Shown here piece by piece: positions 55,378 to 63,973 of a DNA stretch of 64,000 nucleotides (position 1 is its first letter; each line of letters opens with the position of its first letter). The stretch lies in assembly GCF_003122085.1 (NCBI RefSeq), contig NZ_QEXV01000002.1, positions 115,758 to 179,757 of the forward strand, written 5' to 3'. A program made the position numbers and the translations under genes. Source of the stretch: Marinicauda salina (lineage in GTDB: Bacteria > Pseudomonadota > Alphaproteobacteria > Caulobacterales > Maricaulaceae). A model generated the notes under the pieces. That model was not told where the DNA came from. It did no database searches and saw only the letters and a list, made by a program, of their open reading frames with translations.

Positions 55378-56847
55378 ATGAAGCGGGAACTCGCCGCGCG
55401 ACTGTTGTCCGAACTCGCCGGGATGCGGGCGCTCTGCGTCGGCGACATCCTGCTGGACTTTTTCGTTTACGGAGACATCGATCGCATCTCGCGCGAGGCG
55501 CCGGTGCCGATCCTCAGCGAGACGCGCCGCGTCGCCATGCTCGGCGGGGCGGGCAATCTCGCCCGCAACATCGCCAGCCTCGGCGGACAGCCGACGATCG
55601 CGGGCGCGATCGGCGACGATCCCGAGGGCGAAACCGTCGGCGCGCTGCTAAAGGATTGCGCCGGCGGCGGCGCGCGGCCGGTCGTCGAGTCCGCCCGCTT
55701 GACCCCGACCAAGATCCGGTACGTCGCCAATAATCAGCAGATGCTCTGCGTCGACCGGGACCCGGCCGGGTCGATCGGCGAGGAGACCGAGGACGCCGTG
55801 CTCGCCGTCATCGAGGCGGCGCTGGCCGAGACCGACGTGCTCGTGCTTTCGGATTACGGCCGCGGGGTGATCACGCCGCGCCTGTCGCGGGCCGTAATCG
55901 ACAAGGCGCGCGCGGCCGGCGTCCCCGTCTGTGTCGATCCCCGCGGCAGCGACTACACGCGCTATGACGGCGCGCGCGTGATCAAGCCGAACGCCGAGGA
56001 GCTGGCGGTCGAAAGCGGCCTGCCGGTCAACTCGGACGCCGAGGCGGAGGCCGCGCTCGCCGCGCTCAAGGCGCGCCTGCCGGAGACCGACGCGCTTCTC
56101 GTCACCCGCGGGGCCGCGGGCATGAGCCTGCTCGGCCCGGACGGCGCGGTGGCCCATCACCGGTCACGGCCGCGCTCGGTGTTCGACGTCTCCGGCGCCG
56201 GCGACACCGCGCTCGCGGCTCTGGCGCTCGGCGTGGCCGCCCGGCTCGATCTCGCCGAAGCGATGGCGCTGGCCGACCTCGCCGCGGGCGCAGCCGTCGC
56301 CAAGGCGGGCACAGCGACGGTGAGCCCGGAAGAAGTGCTGCAGAACGCCGAGGACGGCTCCGAGGCGCCTGACTGGCGCGTGATCAGCCGGGAGACCGCC
56401 GCTTCGCTCTCGGAGACCTGGCGTCGCGACGGGTTGCGCGTGGGCTTCACCAACGGCTGCTTCGATATCCTCCACCCGGGGCATCTCTCGATGCTGCGCC
56501 ACGCCCGCTCGGTCTGCGACCGATTGGTCGTCGGGCTGAACAGCGACGCGTCGGTGACGCGGTTGAAAGGCGAGGGACGGCCCGTGAACGATGCGGCGAG
56601 CCGGGCGCTTCTGCTCGCCTCGCTCGAAATGGTCGACCGCGTGGTGGTCTTCGAGGAGGACACGCCCGCGGAATTGATCCGCGCGGTGCGTCCGCACGTG
56701 CTCGTGAAGGGCGCGGATTACGTCGCCGACGAACTGCCGGGGGCCGCCTTCGTCAGGGAGACCGGCGGCGAGGTCGTGCTCGCGCCGCTCGAGGAGGGCC
56801 GCTCCACGACGGGCATCGTCGAGAAGCTGCGCTCGGCGAAAACCTAG
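55378..56847 (+). CDS. hldE: Bifunctional heptose kinase / ADP-heptose synthase
   Basis: Makes the activated heptose of the lipopolysaccharide inner core; 489 residues with two domains. The N-terminal ribokinase-like kinase (about 1-320) shows EAPVPILSETRRVAMLGGAG, VLSDYGRGVITPRLSRAVID and DVSGAGDTALAALALG. The C-terminal nucleotidyltransferase (about 355-489) has GFTNGCFDILHPGHLSML with the HxGH-type motif and the closing LEEGRSTTGIVEKL. It overlaps the DUF3089 gene by four bases at the 3' end. Confidence 0.96.
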   Translation: MKRELAARLLSELAGMRALCVGDILLDFFVYGDIDRISREAPVPILSETRRVAMLGGAGNLARNIASLGGQPTIAGAIGDDPEGETVGALLKDCAGGGARPVVESARLTPTKIRYVANNQQMLCVDRDPAGSIGEETEDAVLAVIEAALAETDVLVLSDYGRGVITPRLSRAVIDKARAAGVPVCVDPRGSDYTRYDGARVIKPNAEELAVESGLPVNSDAEAEAALAALKARLPETDALLVTRGAAGMSLLGPDGAVAHHRSRPRSVFDVSGAGDTALAALALGVAARLDLAEAMALADLAAGAAVAKAGTATVSPEEVLQNAEDGSEAPDWRVISRETAASLSETWRRDGLRVGFTNGCFDILHPGHLSMLRHARSVCDRLVVGLNSDASVTRLKGEGRPVNDAASRALLLASLEMVDRVVVFEEDTPAELIRAVRPHVLVKGADYVADELPGAAFVRETGGEVVLAPLEEGRSTTGIVEKLRSAKT

Positions 56848-58067
56848 CCGCCGTCGCCGTCCACCGGCTCGACGGGCGCGACGTCGACTTCCTCGGGTTC
56901 GCCGAGCGGCGGCGCGTAGCGGCGCTCTTCCTCAAGAATGGCCTCGACTTCCGCGATCCGCCGGGCGGCGTCGAACTGCAGGTCGAAATAGAACAGGTTG
57001 AACGGCGCGACGCGGCGGTCCTCGCCGAGCCGGCCCGGCCGCCTCAGCGCGCGCGATCGCGGGCGTTCGATCATCAGCAGCCCGTTCTGGCATTGCGCGC
57101 CCATCTGGCTGGGCATGGGCGAGGGCGTATCCGCAAGCGACAGACCCTGGGCGGCCGCGCCGCCGCGATGCAGGCGGGCCGGGGCGAAATCCTCCGTCCG
57201 CGTCCAGAGCAGGGGATTGATGCAGAGCAGGCCGCGGCCCTCGACATAGTCGAGTTCGCCGGTCGGGGTCCACGACATCCACCGGTCGGACAGGGCGTAG
57301 ACGCGGCCGCGGTCATTGCTGCGCGCGGTGGCGTAACCGATGACGCAGCGGACATCCTCCGGCTCGGTGCAAGGCGGGGTGTCGAGCAGCGGGCCGGAGA
57401 ACAGGTCCATCGGGACCGGCGCCTCGAGCAGGTAGGCCGCCGCCATGCGCCCGCGCAGATCCTCGTTCGGCCCGATCTCGTCGATCAGCAGGCCGAGCCC
57501 GTGCAGCGCGCCCTGGCCGACGCCGACCAGGACGAAAGCGCGCTCGTCGCCGATCTGGTCCCGGAAGGCGTCGAACGCCCGGCGTACGTCCTCGTAGGCG
57601 AAGCGCCGCGCGAGCACGGCGTCCTCGCGATTGTTCATGAAGGTGTACAGCGCGGCCTGGCGGTAGAGCGGCGCGTAGAGGCCGGCCTCCTCGACGAGGA
57701 AGGGCGCGGCGTAGTTCGGCAGGATGATGTCCTCGAGCTCGGCGAGCTCCTGGGGCCGATCATAGGGCGCGTTCCAGTGCTCGCCGCCGTCATAGGTGGT
57801 GGGGTGAACGAAGAAGATCGCCGGCCGCTCGGTCTCGGCGAAGCTCGAGCCCGGCCGCACGATCCACGCCGCGTCCCCGGCGTAGTCCGGCTCCGGCGGC
57901 GCCTCGTAGGTCTGGAACGGGACGCCGGGATCGAGGAAGGTCTGGAAGATCTGTTCGCGCAGCAGCACGCCCGCCGCGACCAGGAGCGCGACGAAGAGCG
58001 CGCCCGCGCCGATCAGCAGCCAGAGAGTCAGGCGCGGCTTGCGCGCGGATTTCGCCTCGTTCGTCAT
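56844..58067 (-). CDS. DUF3089 membrane-anchored alpha/beta-hydrolase-like protein
   Basis: A 407-residue protein with one N-terminal membrane anchor (LTLWLLIGAGALFVALLVAA) and a periplasmic domain of the DUF3089 family: IFFVHPTTYDGGEHWNAPYD, AYEDVRRAFDAFRDQIGDER, FVLVGVGQGALHGLGLL and RCVIGYATARSNDRGRVY. The nucleophile motif reads GVGQGA, with glutamine where a serine (GxSxG) is normal, so it may not be a working hydrolase. ATG 58067 is chosen as the start before the anchor. Role unknown. Confidence 0.82.
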   Translation of the reverse strand: MTNEAKSARKPRLTLWLLIGAGALFVALLVAAGVLLREQIFQTFLDPGVPFQTYEAPPEPDYAGDAAWIVRPGSSFAETERPAIFFVHPTTYDGGEHWNAPYDRPQELAELEDIILPNYAAPFLVEEAGLYAPLYRQAALYTFMNNREDAVLARRFAYEDVRRAFDAFRDQIGDERAFVLVGVGQGALHGLGLLIDEIGPNEDLRGRMAAAYLLEAPVPMDLFSGPLLDTPPCTEPEDVRCVIGYATARSNDRGRVYALSDRWMSWTPTGELDYVEGRGLLCINPLLWTRTEDFAPARLHRGGAAAQGLSLADTPSPMPSQMGAQCQNGLLMIERPRSRALRRPGRLGEDRRVAPFNLFYFDLQFDAARRIAEVEAILEEERRYAPPLGEPEEVDVAPVEPVDGDGG

Positions 58068-58144
58068 GCGTCCTCGATACGCCGGGCGCTGCCGTGTGCG
58101 CAAGCGCTGGCCGCGCCCGCGCGCGGGCGCCATGATGCCGCCCC

Positions 58145-58915
58145 ATGGCCGGGGATGATTCCACCACCCGATCGCGGCGATCCGGCCGCAAGCCTCCCAG
58201 GGAGCGGTTTTCCTTGCTGCGCTGGCTCCGCAACAGCTTTCTGACCGGCGTCGTCGTCGCCGCGCCGACGGCGATCACCGTCTGGCTGGTGGTCACCTTC
58301 GTGAATTTCGTCGATTCGACGATCAAGCCGCTGATCCCCGCGCGCTACAATCCGGAGAGCTATCTGCCCTTCGCGATCCCGGGCATGGGTCTGCTGGTCG
58401 CCATCCTGGGCCTGACCTTCCTCGGCGCGCTGGCGGCCAACATCTTCGGGCGCACCCTGCTGGGGATGGGCGAACGGATGGTCAATTCCGTGCCCTTCGT
58501 GCGCAATATCTACGGCGCGGTGAAGCAGATCGCCGAGACCGTGTTCGGCGAGCGGGAGAACTCCTTCCAGGACGTTGTCCTGGTCGAGTACCCGACCAAG
58601 GGCACCTACGCGGTCGCCTTCGTCGCTTCGTCCGCCCAAGGCCAGATCCGCCGCGAGGTCGGCGAGGACCAGGAGCCCGTCATCGGCGTTTTCGTGCCGA
58701 CGACGCCGAATCCCACGTCGGGCTTCCTGCTCTACGTGCCCAAGCGCAAGGCCGTCCGGCTCGACATGACGGTCGAGGAGGCCGCCAAGCTGATCATCTC
58801 CTTCGGCCTGGTCACGCCCGACAAGCTGCCCGACGGGGCGATCCCGGCCGACGAACCGGTCAAGGCCGGCGCCGGGCTCACGCCCGAGGACCCGGAGGCC
58901 GACCGGCCGGGGTAG
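58145..58915 (+). CDS. DUF502 family membrane protein
   Basis: A 256-residue protein with a basic N-terminus, two membrane segments (FLTGVVVAAPTAITVWLVV and FAIPGMGLLVAILGLTFLGA) and a conserved soluble part (IYGAVKQIAETVFGERENSF, VLVEYPTKGTYAVAFVASSA, VFVPTTPNPTSGFLLYVPK). This is the DUF502 family, of unknown function, widespread in proteobacteria and related to plant LIKE-COV proteins. The tail is acidic. In alphaproteobacteria it often adjoins recG, as here. Confidence 0.88.
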   Translation: MAGDDSTTRSRRSGRKPPRERFSLLRWLRNSFLTGVVVAAPTAITVWLVVTFVNFVDSTIKPLIPARYNPESYLPFAIPGMGLLVAILGLTFLGALAANIFGRTLLGMGERMVNSVPFVRNIYGAVKQIAETVFGERENSFQDVVLVEYPTKGTYAVAFVASSAQGQIRREVGEDQEPVIGVFVPTTPNPTSGFLLYVPKRKAVRLDMTVEEAAKLIISFGLVTPDKLPDGAIPADEPVKAGAGLTPEDPEADRPG

Positions 58916-58960
58916 GGGGGCGACTCACGCCATACTCCCGACTTCGTCGAGAGAAGGATT

Positions 58961-59078
58961 CCCGATCCCCGTCCTTCGAGGCGCCCTGTTCCCTCATACT
59001 GAGGGCGACCCCGGACTTGATCCGGGGGAGCGTCTCGAAGCGCGAGGGAACAGGGCTCCTCAGGATGAGGGGATCGGG
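58961..59078. repeat. Nested inverted-repeat element between DUF502 gene and recG
   Basis: A 118-base element of nested perfect inverted repeats: CCCGATCCCC (58961-58970) / GGGGATCGGG (59069-59078); CTTCGAG (58974-58980) / CTCGAAG (59034-59040); CCCTGTTCCCTC (58984-58995) / GAGGGAACAGGG (59044-59055); CCCCGGA (59009-59015) / TCCGGGG (59021-59027). Not all stems can form together, so alternative folds exist. It fills most of the 180-base gap between convergent genes; no coding capacity is seen. Confidence 0.8.
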
Positions 59079-59095
59079 GGACGGGCGCAGCTCCC

Positions 59096-61192
59096 TCACG
59101 CCGAGCGCATCAGGCGTATCCCCTCGTCGCGCTCGAACAGGTAGAGCAGGACGCGCAGCGCCTCGCCGCGCTCGCCGGCGAAGGGCTCGTCCTTGCCCGC
59201 GGCGTACGCCGCCGCGTCGCTGGCCAGGCTCAGGAGATCGGCGTGAACGCCGAGATCGGCGAGGCGATAGTCGGGCATGCCCGACTGCCTCAGCCCCAGC
59301 GGGTCGCCCGAACCGCGCAGCTTCCAGTCCTCCTCGGCGATTACGAAGCCGTCATCGGTCTCGCGCATCACTTCGAGGCGGCGCTTGGCGGTCTCGCCGA
59401 GCTTGCCATGATACATGAGCAAACAACTCGACGCCTTGTCGCCGCGGCCCACGCGGCCGCGCAGCTGGTGGAGCTGGGCGAGCCCGAAGCGCTCGGCGTG
59501 CTCGATCACCATGATGGTCGCGTCGGGGGCGTCGACGCCGACCTCGATCACGGTCGTCGCCACCAGCAGGTCGATCTCGCCGTTACGAAACCTGTTGGCG
59601 ACGGCCTCCTTCTCCTTCGCCGGCATGCGGCCGTGGATGAGCCCGACGCGGGACTCGCCGAGCAGGTAGGAGAGCTGGCGATAGCGTTCCTCGGCGCTCG
59701 TGAGCTCGGACATCTCGTCCTCCTCGACCAGCGGACAGACCCAGTAGGCCCGCTCGCCCCGGTCGAGCGCCCGGCGCAGCCCCTCGATCACCTCGTCGAG
59801 GCGTTCGGCCGACATCACCCGCGTCGTCGGCGGGATGCGCCCGGCGGGCTTCTCGTCGAGGCGGGAGACGTCGAGATCGCCGTATACGGCCAGCGTCAGC
59901 GTGCGCGGGATGGGCGTGGCGCTCATCACCAGCGTGTCGGGCGCGCGGCCCTTGGTCGCGAGCTTGCGGCGGTCGGAGACGCCGAAGCGGTGCTGCTCGT
60001 CGATCACCACCAGGCCCAGATCGTCGAACTCCACGCCTTCCTGGAACAGGGCGTGGGTGCCGCACACGACATGGGCCGCGCCGCTTGCGATCGCGTCGAG
60101 CAGCTCGGCGCGCTGGGCGCCCTTGTCCCGGCCGGTGAGGGCGATCACGCGCACGCCGGCCGGCTCCAGGAGCGGCTTCAGCACCGCGGCGTGCTGGCGG
60201 GCGAGGATCTCGGTCGGCGCCATGATCGCCGTCTGCACGCCGGCTTCGGCGGCCCGGGCGGCGGCGAGCGCGGCGACGAAGGTCTTGCCCGAGCCGACAT
60301 CGCCGTGGAGCAGGCGCATCATCCTGACGGGCTGGGCGAGATCGGCCGCCACCGCATCGAAGGCGCGGGTCTGCGCGTCCGTCGGCTGGAAGGGCGCATG
60401 GTCGAGCACGGCGCGAACCTTCGCCCCGTCGCCGGTGATTTCGCGTCCCTTTCTCGTCCGCCGCTGGGCGCGGGCGAGCTTGAGCGCCAGCTGGTGGGCG
60501 TAGAGCTCGTCGAAGGCGAGCCTCCGGCGCGGCGCGCTCTCGGGGTGCGCGTCGGCGGCGTGCTCGGGCGCATGCAGGCGGGCGAGCGCGGCGCGCCAGG
60601 CCGGCCAGCCCTCGCGCGCGAGCAGGCTCTCGTCGATCCACTCGGGCAGGGCGGGCGCGCGCTCGAGCGCGGCCTTGGCGGCCTTCCTCATGACATTGAT
60701 CGAGAGCCCCGCGGTGAGCGGATAGACGGGCTGGAGCAGGTCGGTCTCGGTCAGCTCCTCCGGCGCGGCGACGAGATCGGGATGGACGATCTGGATCTCC
60801 GAGCCGAAGCGCTCGGCCTTGCCCGAGACCACCCGGCGCGCGCCCTCGGGCAGGATGCGGCGGAGATAGTCCGGCTTGGCATGGAAGAAGACGAGATGGA
60901 GAAAGCCCGTCTCGTCGCGCATGCGCACCTTGTAGGGCTGGCGCGGATTGCGGCCGGGGACGTGCTCCTCGACCTCGGCTTCGATGGTCACGATCCCTTC
61001 GGCGCCGACTTCACCGGCGTCGGCGATCCCGACCCGGCGCGTGCGATCCGTGATCGCGGTCGGCGGCGTGAACAGGAGGTCCTTCACCCGATCGCCGCCG
61101 ACGGCCTTCTCGATCAGGCCGGCGACCTTCGGCCCGACGCCGGGCAGCGCGGTGAGATCGGCGAACAGGGGGTAGAGGACGTCGGGGCGCAT
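59096..61192 (-). CDS. recG: ATP-dependent DNA helicase RecG
   Basis: Branch-migration helicase for stalled replication forks, 698 residues. It has the wedge (OB) domain in the first third, then helicase motifs: MMRLLHGDVGSGKTFVAAL (Walker A), LVVIDEQHRFGVSDRRKL (Walker B, DEQH), LVMSATPIPRTLTLAVYGDL and AQLHQLRGRVGRGDKASSCL. ATG 61192 begins the family start (LYPLFADLTALPGVGPKVA); the frame stays open far upstream but there it is antisense to the vWA gene. sdhE lies nearby on the other strand, as in many relatives. Confidence 0.96.
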   Translation of the reverse strand: MRPDVLYPLFADLTALPGVGPKVAGLIEKAVGGDRVKDLLFTPPTAITDRTRRVGIADAGEVGAEGIVTIEAEVEEHVPGRNPRQPYKVRMRDETGFLHLVFFHAKPDYLRRILPEGARRVVSGKAERFGSEIQIVHPDLVAAPEELTETDLLQPVYPLTAGLSINVMRKAAKAALERAPALPEWIDESLLAREGWPAWRAALARLHAPEHAADAHPESAPRRRLAFDELYAHQLALKLARAQRRTRKGREITGDGAKVRAVLDHAPFQPTDAQTRAFDAVAADLAQPVRMMRLLHGDVGSGKTFVAALAAARAAEAGVQTAIMAPTEILARQHAAVLKPLLEPAGVRVIALTGRDKGAQRAELLDAIASGAAHVVCGTHALFQEGVEFDDLGLVVIDEQHRFGVSDRRKLATKGRAPDTLVMSATPIPRTLTLAVYGDLDVSRLDEKPAGRIPPTTRVMSAERLDEVIEGLRRALDRGERAYWVCPLVEEDEMSELTSAEERYRQLSYLLGESRVGLIHGRMPAKEKEAVANRFRNGEIDLLVATTVIEVGVDAPDATIMVIEHAERFGLAQLHQLRGRVGRGDKASSCLLMYHGKLGETAKRRLEVMRETDDGFVIAEEDWKLRGSGDPLGLRQSGMPDYRLADLGVHADLLSLASDAAAYAAGKDEPFAGERGEALRVLLYLFERDEGIRLMRSA

Positions 61193-61342
61193 GGGGCGGC
61201 GAGCATGGCGCGCGCCGCAGGTGAGGGGAAGACCAGGCGCGCGAGGTTTCGCCTCCCCGCCATCGCGTCGCCCGCTGAATCGCGATAGCGTTCCGTTATC
61301 CCAAGTCATATTGGCATAAGGCGTTTTCCGGGGGAGACGGCC

Positions 61343-63343
61343 ATGAACACGACATCCAAGCGCACGCTTCGCCGCGCGGCGGCGGGGCTCGTCTGCGCCG
61401 CGCTCGGCGCGTCCGCGTCCGCCCAGGAGCCGGCAGCGCCGGTGGCGCCGCCGGAGAGCCCGCAGGAGCGGGGCCGCGCCATCCTGGTGATCGACGCCTC
61501 CAACTCGATGTGGGGCCGGATCGACGAGCGCCCCAAGATCGAGATCGCCCGCGAGGCCGTCTCCGGCCTGCTCGACGGCTGGAGCGATGACGTGGATGTC
61601 GGGCTGATGGCCTACGGCCACCGCCGCGAGGGCGACTGCTCCGATATCGAGATGATCGCCGAAACCGGCGCGCCCGACCGGCCCGAACTCGCCGAGGCGC
61701 TCGCCGGGCTCACCCCGCGCGGCAAGACGCCGATGTCGGCGGCCGTCTCGATGGCCGCCGAACAGCTGGCCTTCGAGGACCGGCCCGCCAGCGTCATCCT
61801 GGTCAGCGACGGCCGCGAGACCTGCAACGCCGATCCCTGCGCCGTCGCCGAAGCGCTGGAAGCCCGCGGCGTCGCCTTCACCGCCCATGTCGTGGGCTTC
61901 GACGTCGCCGACCCCGACACCATCGCCCAGCTCAGCTGCATCGCCGAGAACACGGGCGGGCGCTACGTCTCCGCGGATTCGGCCGAGGAGCTCTCGCAGG
62001 CGCTGGCCGAGACCGGCGGCGCGGCGGCCGACGCCACGCTGCGCCTGCGCGCGCTCGAAGGCGAGGGCGGTCCGGTGATCCGCTCGGGGGTCGAATGGAC
62101 GATCGCCGCCGAGGCGGACATTGACCTGCCCGATCCCGACGGGCCGCAACCCGACATCGCCGCCCCGCCCGGCGCCTACACCGTCACCGCCGCGCGGGGG
62201 GACGAGGAGGCGAGCGCCGACATCGTCGCCGAGGCGGGCGAAACCGCGACCCTCACCGTGGCGTTCGCGCTGCCGGACGCGCGCCTCGAGGCGCCCGACG
62301 AGGTCGCGGCCGGCGCCTTCCTGACCGTCTCCTATTCCGGCCCGGCCGGCGACGACGACTACATCACCCATGTCGAGCCCGACGCGCGCGAAGGCGCGTA
62401 TGGCCGCTACGAATACGCTCCGGGCGAGCGCGGCGAGGTCGAGCTGCGCGCGCCCGACGAGCCGGGCGTCTACGAGGTTCGGCACATGTCCGAGGCGGGC
62501 CGGACGCTCGCCGCGCGCCGTTTCTCGGTCACCGAAACCGCGGCGTCGCTGGAGGTTCCGGAGACCGTCGGAGCGGGCTCGTCGGTCGCGATCGCGTGGT
62601 CGGGTCCGGACAATGAGGGCGATTACATCACCATCGTCCGCCCCGACGCCCCGGACGGCGAATACGCCCGCTACGCCTACACCGAAGGCTCCGGCGGAAC
62701 CGTGGAGCTGCGCGCGCCCGACGAGCCCGGGACTTGGCAGGCGCGCTACCGCTCCGGCGGCGACGGCGCGGTCTACGCCCGCGCGACATTCGAGGTCGAG
62801 GCCGTGGAGGCCGCGCTCGACGCGCCCGCCGAGGTCGGCGCCGGCGCGCATTTCGCGATCGCCTGGACGGGCCCCGACAACGAGGGCGACTACATCACGA
62901 TCGTCGAGCCGGAGGCCGGGGAGGGAACCTACGGGACCTACGCCTATGTCGCCGACTCCGGCGGGGCCGTCAGCCTGCGCGCGCCCGACGAACCCGGCGA
63001 GTGGGAGCTGCGCTATCTCTCCGGGGCGGACGACCGGACCTTCGCCCGGACCCGGGTTGACGTGCTGCCGGTCGAGGCCTCGGTGGAGCCGCCCGAAACT
63101 GCGCGCGCCGGCGAGGACATCGCGATCGCGTGGACGGGTCCGGAGAACGAGGGCGATTACATCGCCATCGCCCGGCCCGATGCGCCCAGGCGCGCTTACG
63201 AGAGCTACGCCTATGTCGCCGATTCCGGCGGCGCGGTGAGCCTGACCGCCCCCGAGCAGCCCGGGACCTGGGAGGTCCGCTACCTGTCGGGCGGCGACGC
63301 GGCGGTGTTCGCCCGGGCGCGCTTCGAGGTGGCCGCCGAGTAG
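61343..63343 (+). CDS. Secreted von Willebrand factor A protein with four tandem repeats
   Basis: A 666-residue exported protein. Signal peptide 1-28 (ends ASASAQ); vWA domain about 45-225 with a complete metal-ion site, D51/S53/S55 (VIDASNSMW), T129 (RGKTPMSA) and D156 (LVSDGRETC); a linker strand domain about 230-310; then four repeats of about 88 residues at 313-397, 402-485, 490-574 and 579-663. Each repeat has the pattern ...AGxxxxIAWTGPDNEGDYIT, a middle YAYVADSGGAVSLRAPDEPG and ends FAR/YAR + FEV. The repeats are probably Ig-like beta sandwiches. It is inserted between recG and sdhE. A role in adhesion or envelope complexes is possible but not shown. Confidence 0.9.
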   Translation: MNTTSKRTLRRAAAGLVCAALGASASAQEPAAPVAPPESPQERGRAILVIDASNSMWGRIDERPKIEIAREAVSGLLDGWSDDVDVGLMAYGHRREGDCSDIEMIAETGAPDRPELAEALAGLTPRGKTPMSAAVSMAAEQLAFEDRPASVILVSDGRETCNADPCAVAEALEARGVAFTAHVVGFDVADPDTIAQLSCIAENTGGRYVSADSAEELSQALAETGGAAADATLRLRALEGEGGPVIRSGVEWTIAAEADIDLPDPDGPQPDIAAPPGAYTVTAARGDEEASADIVAEAGETATLTVAFALPDARLEAPDEVAAGAFLTVSYSGPAGDDDYITHVEPDAREGAYGRYEYAPGERGEVELRAPDEPGVYEVRHMSEAGRTLAARRFSVTETAASLEVPETVGAGSSVAIAWSGPDNEGDYITIVRPDAPDGEYARYAYTEGSGGTVELRAPDEPGTWQARYRSGGDGAVYARATFEVEAVEAALDAPAEVGAGAHFAIAWTGPDNEGDYITIVEPEAGEGTYGTYAYVADSGGAVSLRAPDEPGEWELRYLSGADDRTFARTRVDVLPVEASVEPPETARAGEDIAIAWTGPENEGDYIAIARPDAPRRAYESYAYVADSGGAVSLTAPEQPGTWEVRYLSGGDAAVFARARFEVAAE

Positions 63344-63355
63344 ACGACGCCGGGC

Positions 63356-63388
63356 GAAGGGCGGCGCAACCTGCTGCGCCCGCCCTTC
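63356..63388 (+). terminator. GC-rich hairpin after the vWA gene
   Basis: GAAGGGCGG (63356-63364) pairs with CCGCCCTTC (63380-63388), with CGCA / TGCG pairing inside. It begins 13 bases after the stop codon. There is no T-run, so it may be a transcript-stabilising or attenuating structure rather than a true terminator. Confidence 0.45.
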
Positions 63389-63422
63389 ACGGCCTCATCC
63401 CCCCGCGCTATATGCGCGCCCC

Positions 63423-63746
63423 ATGAGCGACGATCCCTTCTCCGACCCGAACGCGCCGATCGCCGACGCCGACCGCCGCAAGCGCCTGCGCTTCCGCGCC
63501 TGGCGGCGCGGCTTCAAGGAGGCCGACCTGATCATGGGCCGCTTCGCCGAGGACCGGCTGGAGGGCTTGAGCGCCGCCGAGCTCGACGAGTTCGAACGCC
63601 TGCTCGACGCTCCGGACGCCGAGGTCTACCAGTGGATCTGCGGGGCCGCCGAGACGCCGGCGAATTTCGACGGCCCGGTGATGCGCGCGCTCAAGGCCTT
63701 CCGCTTCGAGGCCGACGCCGCCGCCGGCGACGGGCCGAAGGGGTAG
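63423..63746 (+). CDS. sdhE: FAD assembly factor SdhE
   Basis: Small protein (107 residues) that helps attach FAD to succinate dehydrogenase; homologue of mitochondrial Sdh5/SDHAF2. The functional RGxxE motif is R29-G30-F-K-E33 (WRRGFKEADLIMG), followed by LSAAELDEFERLLDAPDAEV and YQWICGAAETP. The 19-residue acidic lead and Ala-rich tail are extra. ATG 63423 begins just after a TATATGCGCG stretch. The gene often precedes mfd; here a repeat-rich region follows to the window edge. Confidence 0.92.
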   Translation: MSDDPFSDPNAPIADADRRKRLRFRAWRRGFKEADLIMGRFAEDRLEGLSAAELDEFERLLDAPDAEVYQWICGAAETPANFDGPVMRALKAFRFEADAAAGDGPKG

Positions 63747-63761
63747 GGGACGCGGCGGCGA

Positions 63762-63973
63762 GTGAATTCCCGGACGCGCCGCAGGCGCGATCCGGGACCT
63801 CGCGGCGCATGATCGCCAAGAGGCCCCGGCTCTCCCTGCGGTCGGCCGGGGTTTCAGAGATGGAAGGAGACCCGGGCGCTGGTTTCCTCCCCCGTTCACG
63901 GGGGAGGTGGCTGAGGCGATGCCGAAGCCGGAGGGGGGAAAGGCGGCCAGCCCCCTCCGAGAGGGGGGGGGCT
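63762..63973. repeat. Composite hairpin repeat, copy B, plus extra hairpins
   Basis: Same succession as at 5686-5830: stem TCCCGGA-CGCGCC (63768-63780) / GGCGCG-A-TCCGGGA (63784-63797); stem CCCCGGC (63824-63830) / GCCGGGG (63845-63851); stem CCTCCCCCG (63886-63894) / CGGGGGAGG (63899-63907). A further hairpin, AGCCCCC (63949-63955) / GGGGGCT (63967-63973), follows. The 254 bases from 63747 to the window end contain no gene that I can support. Confidence 0.85.

Noticed and set aside
61193..62851. About 550-codon N-terminal extension of the recG frame
   Set aside because: Antisense to the vWA gene, which has a signal peptide and clear domains; RecG homologues begin near the ATG at 61192.
62279..63331. 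Tandem repeats considered as a CRISPR or DNA satellite
   Set aside because: The repeat unit is about 265 bp, in frame and coding; there are no short repeats with spacers anywhere in the window.
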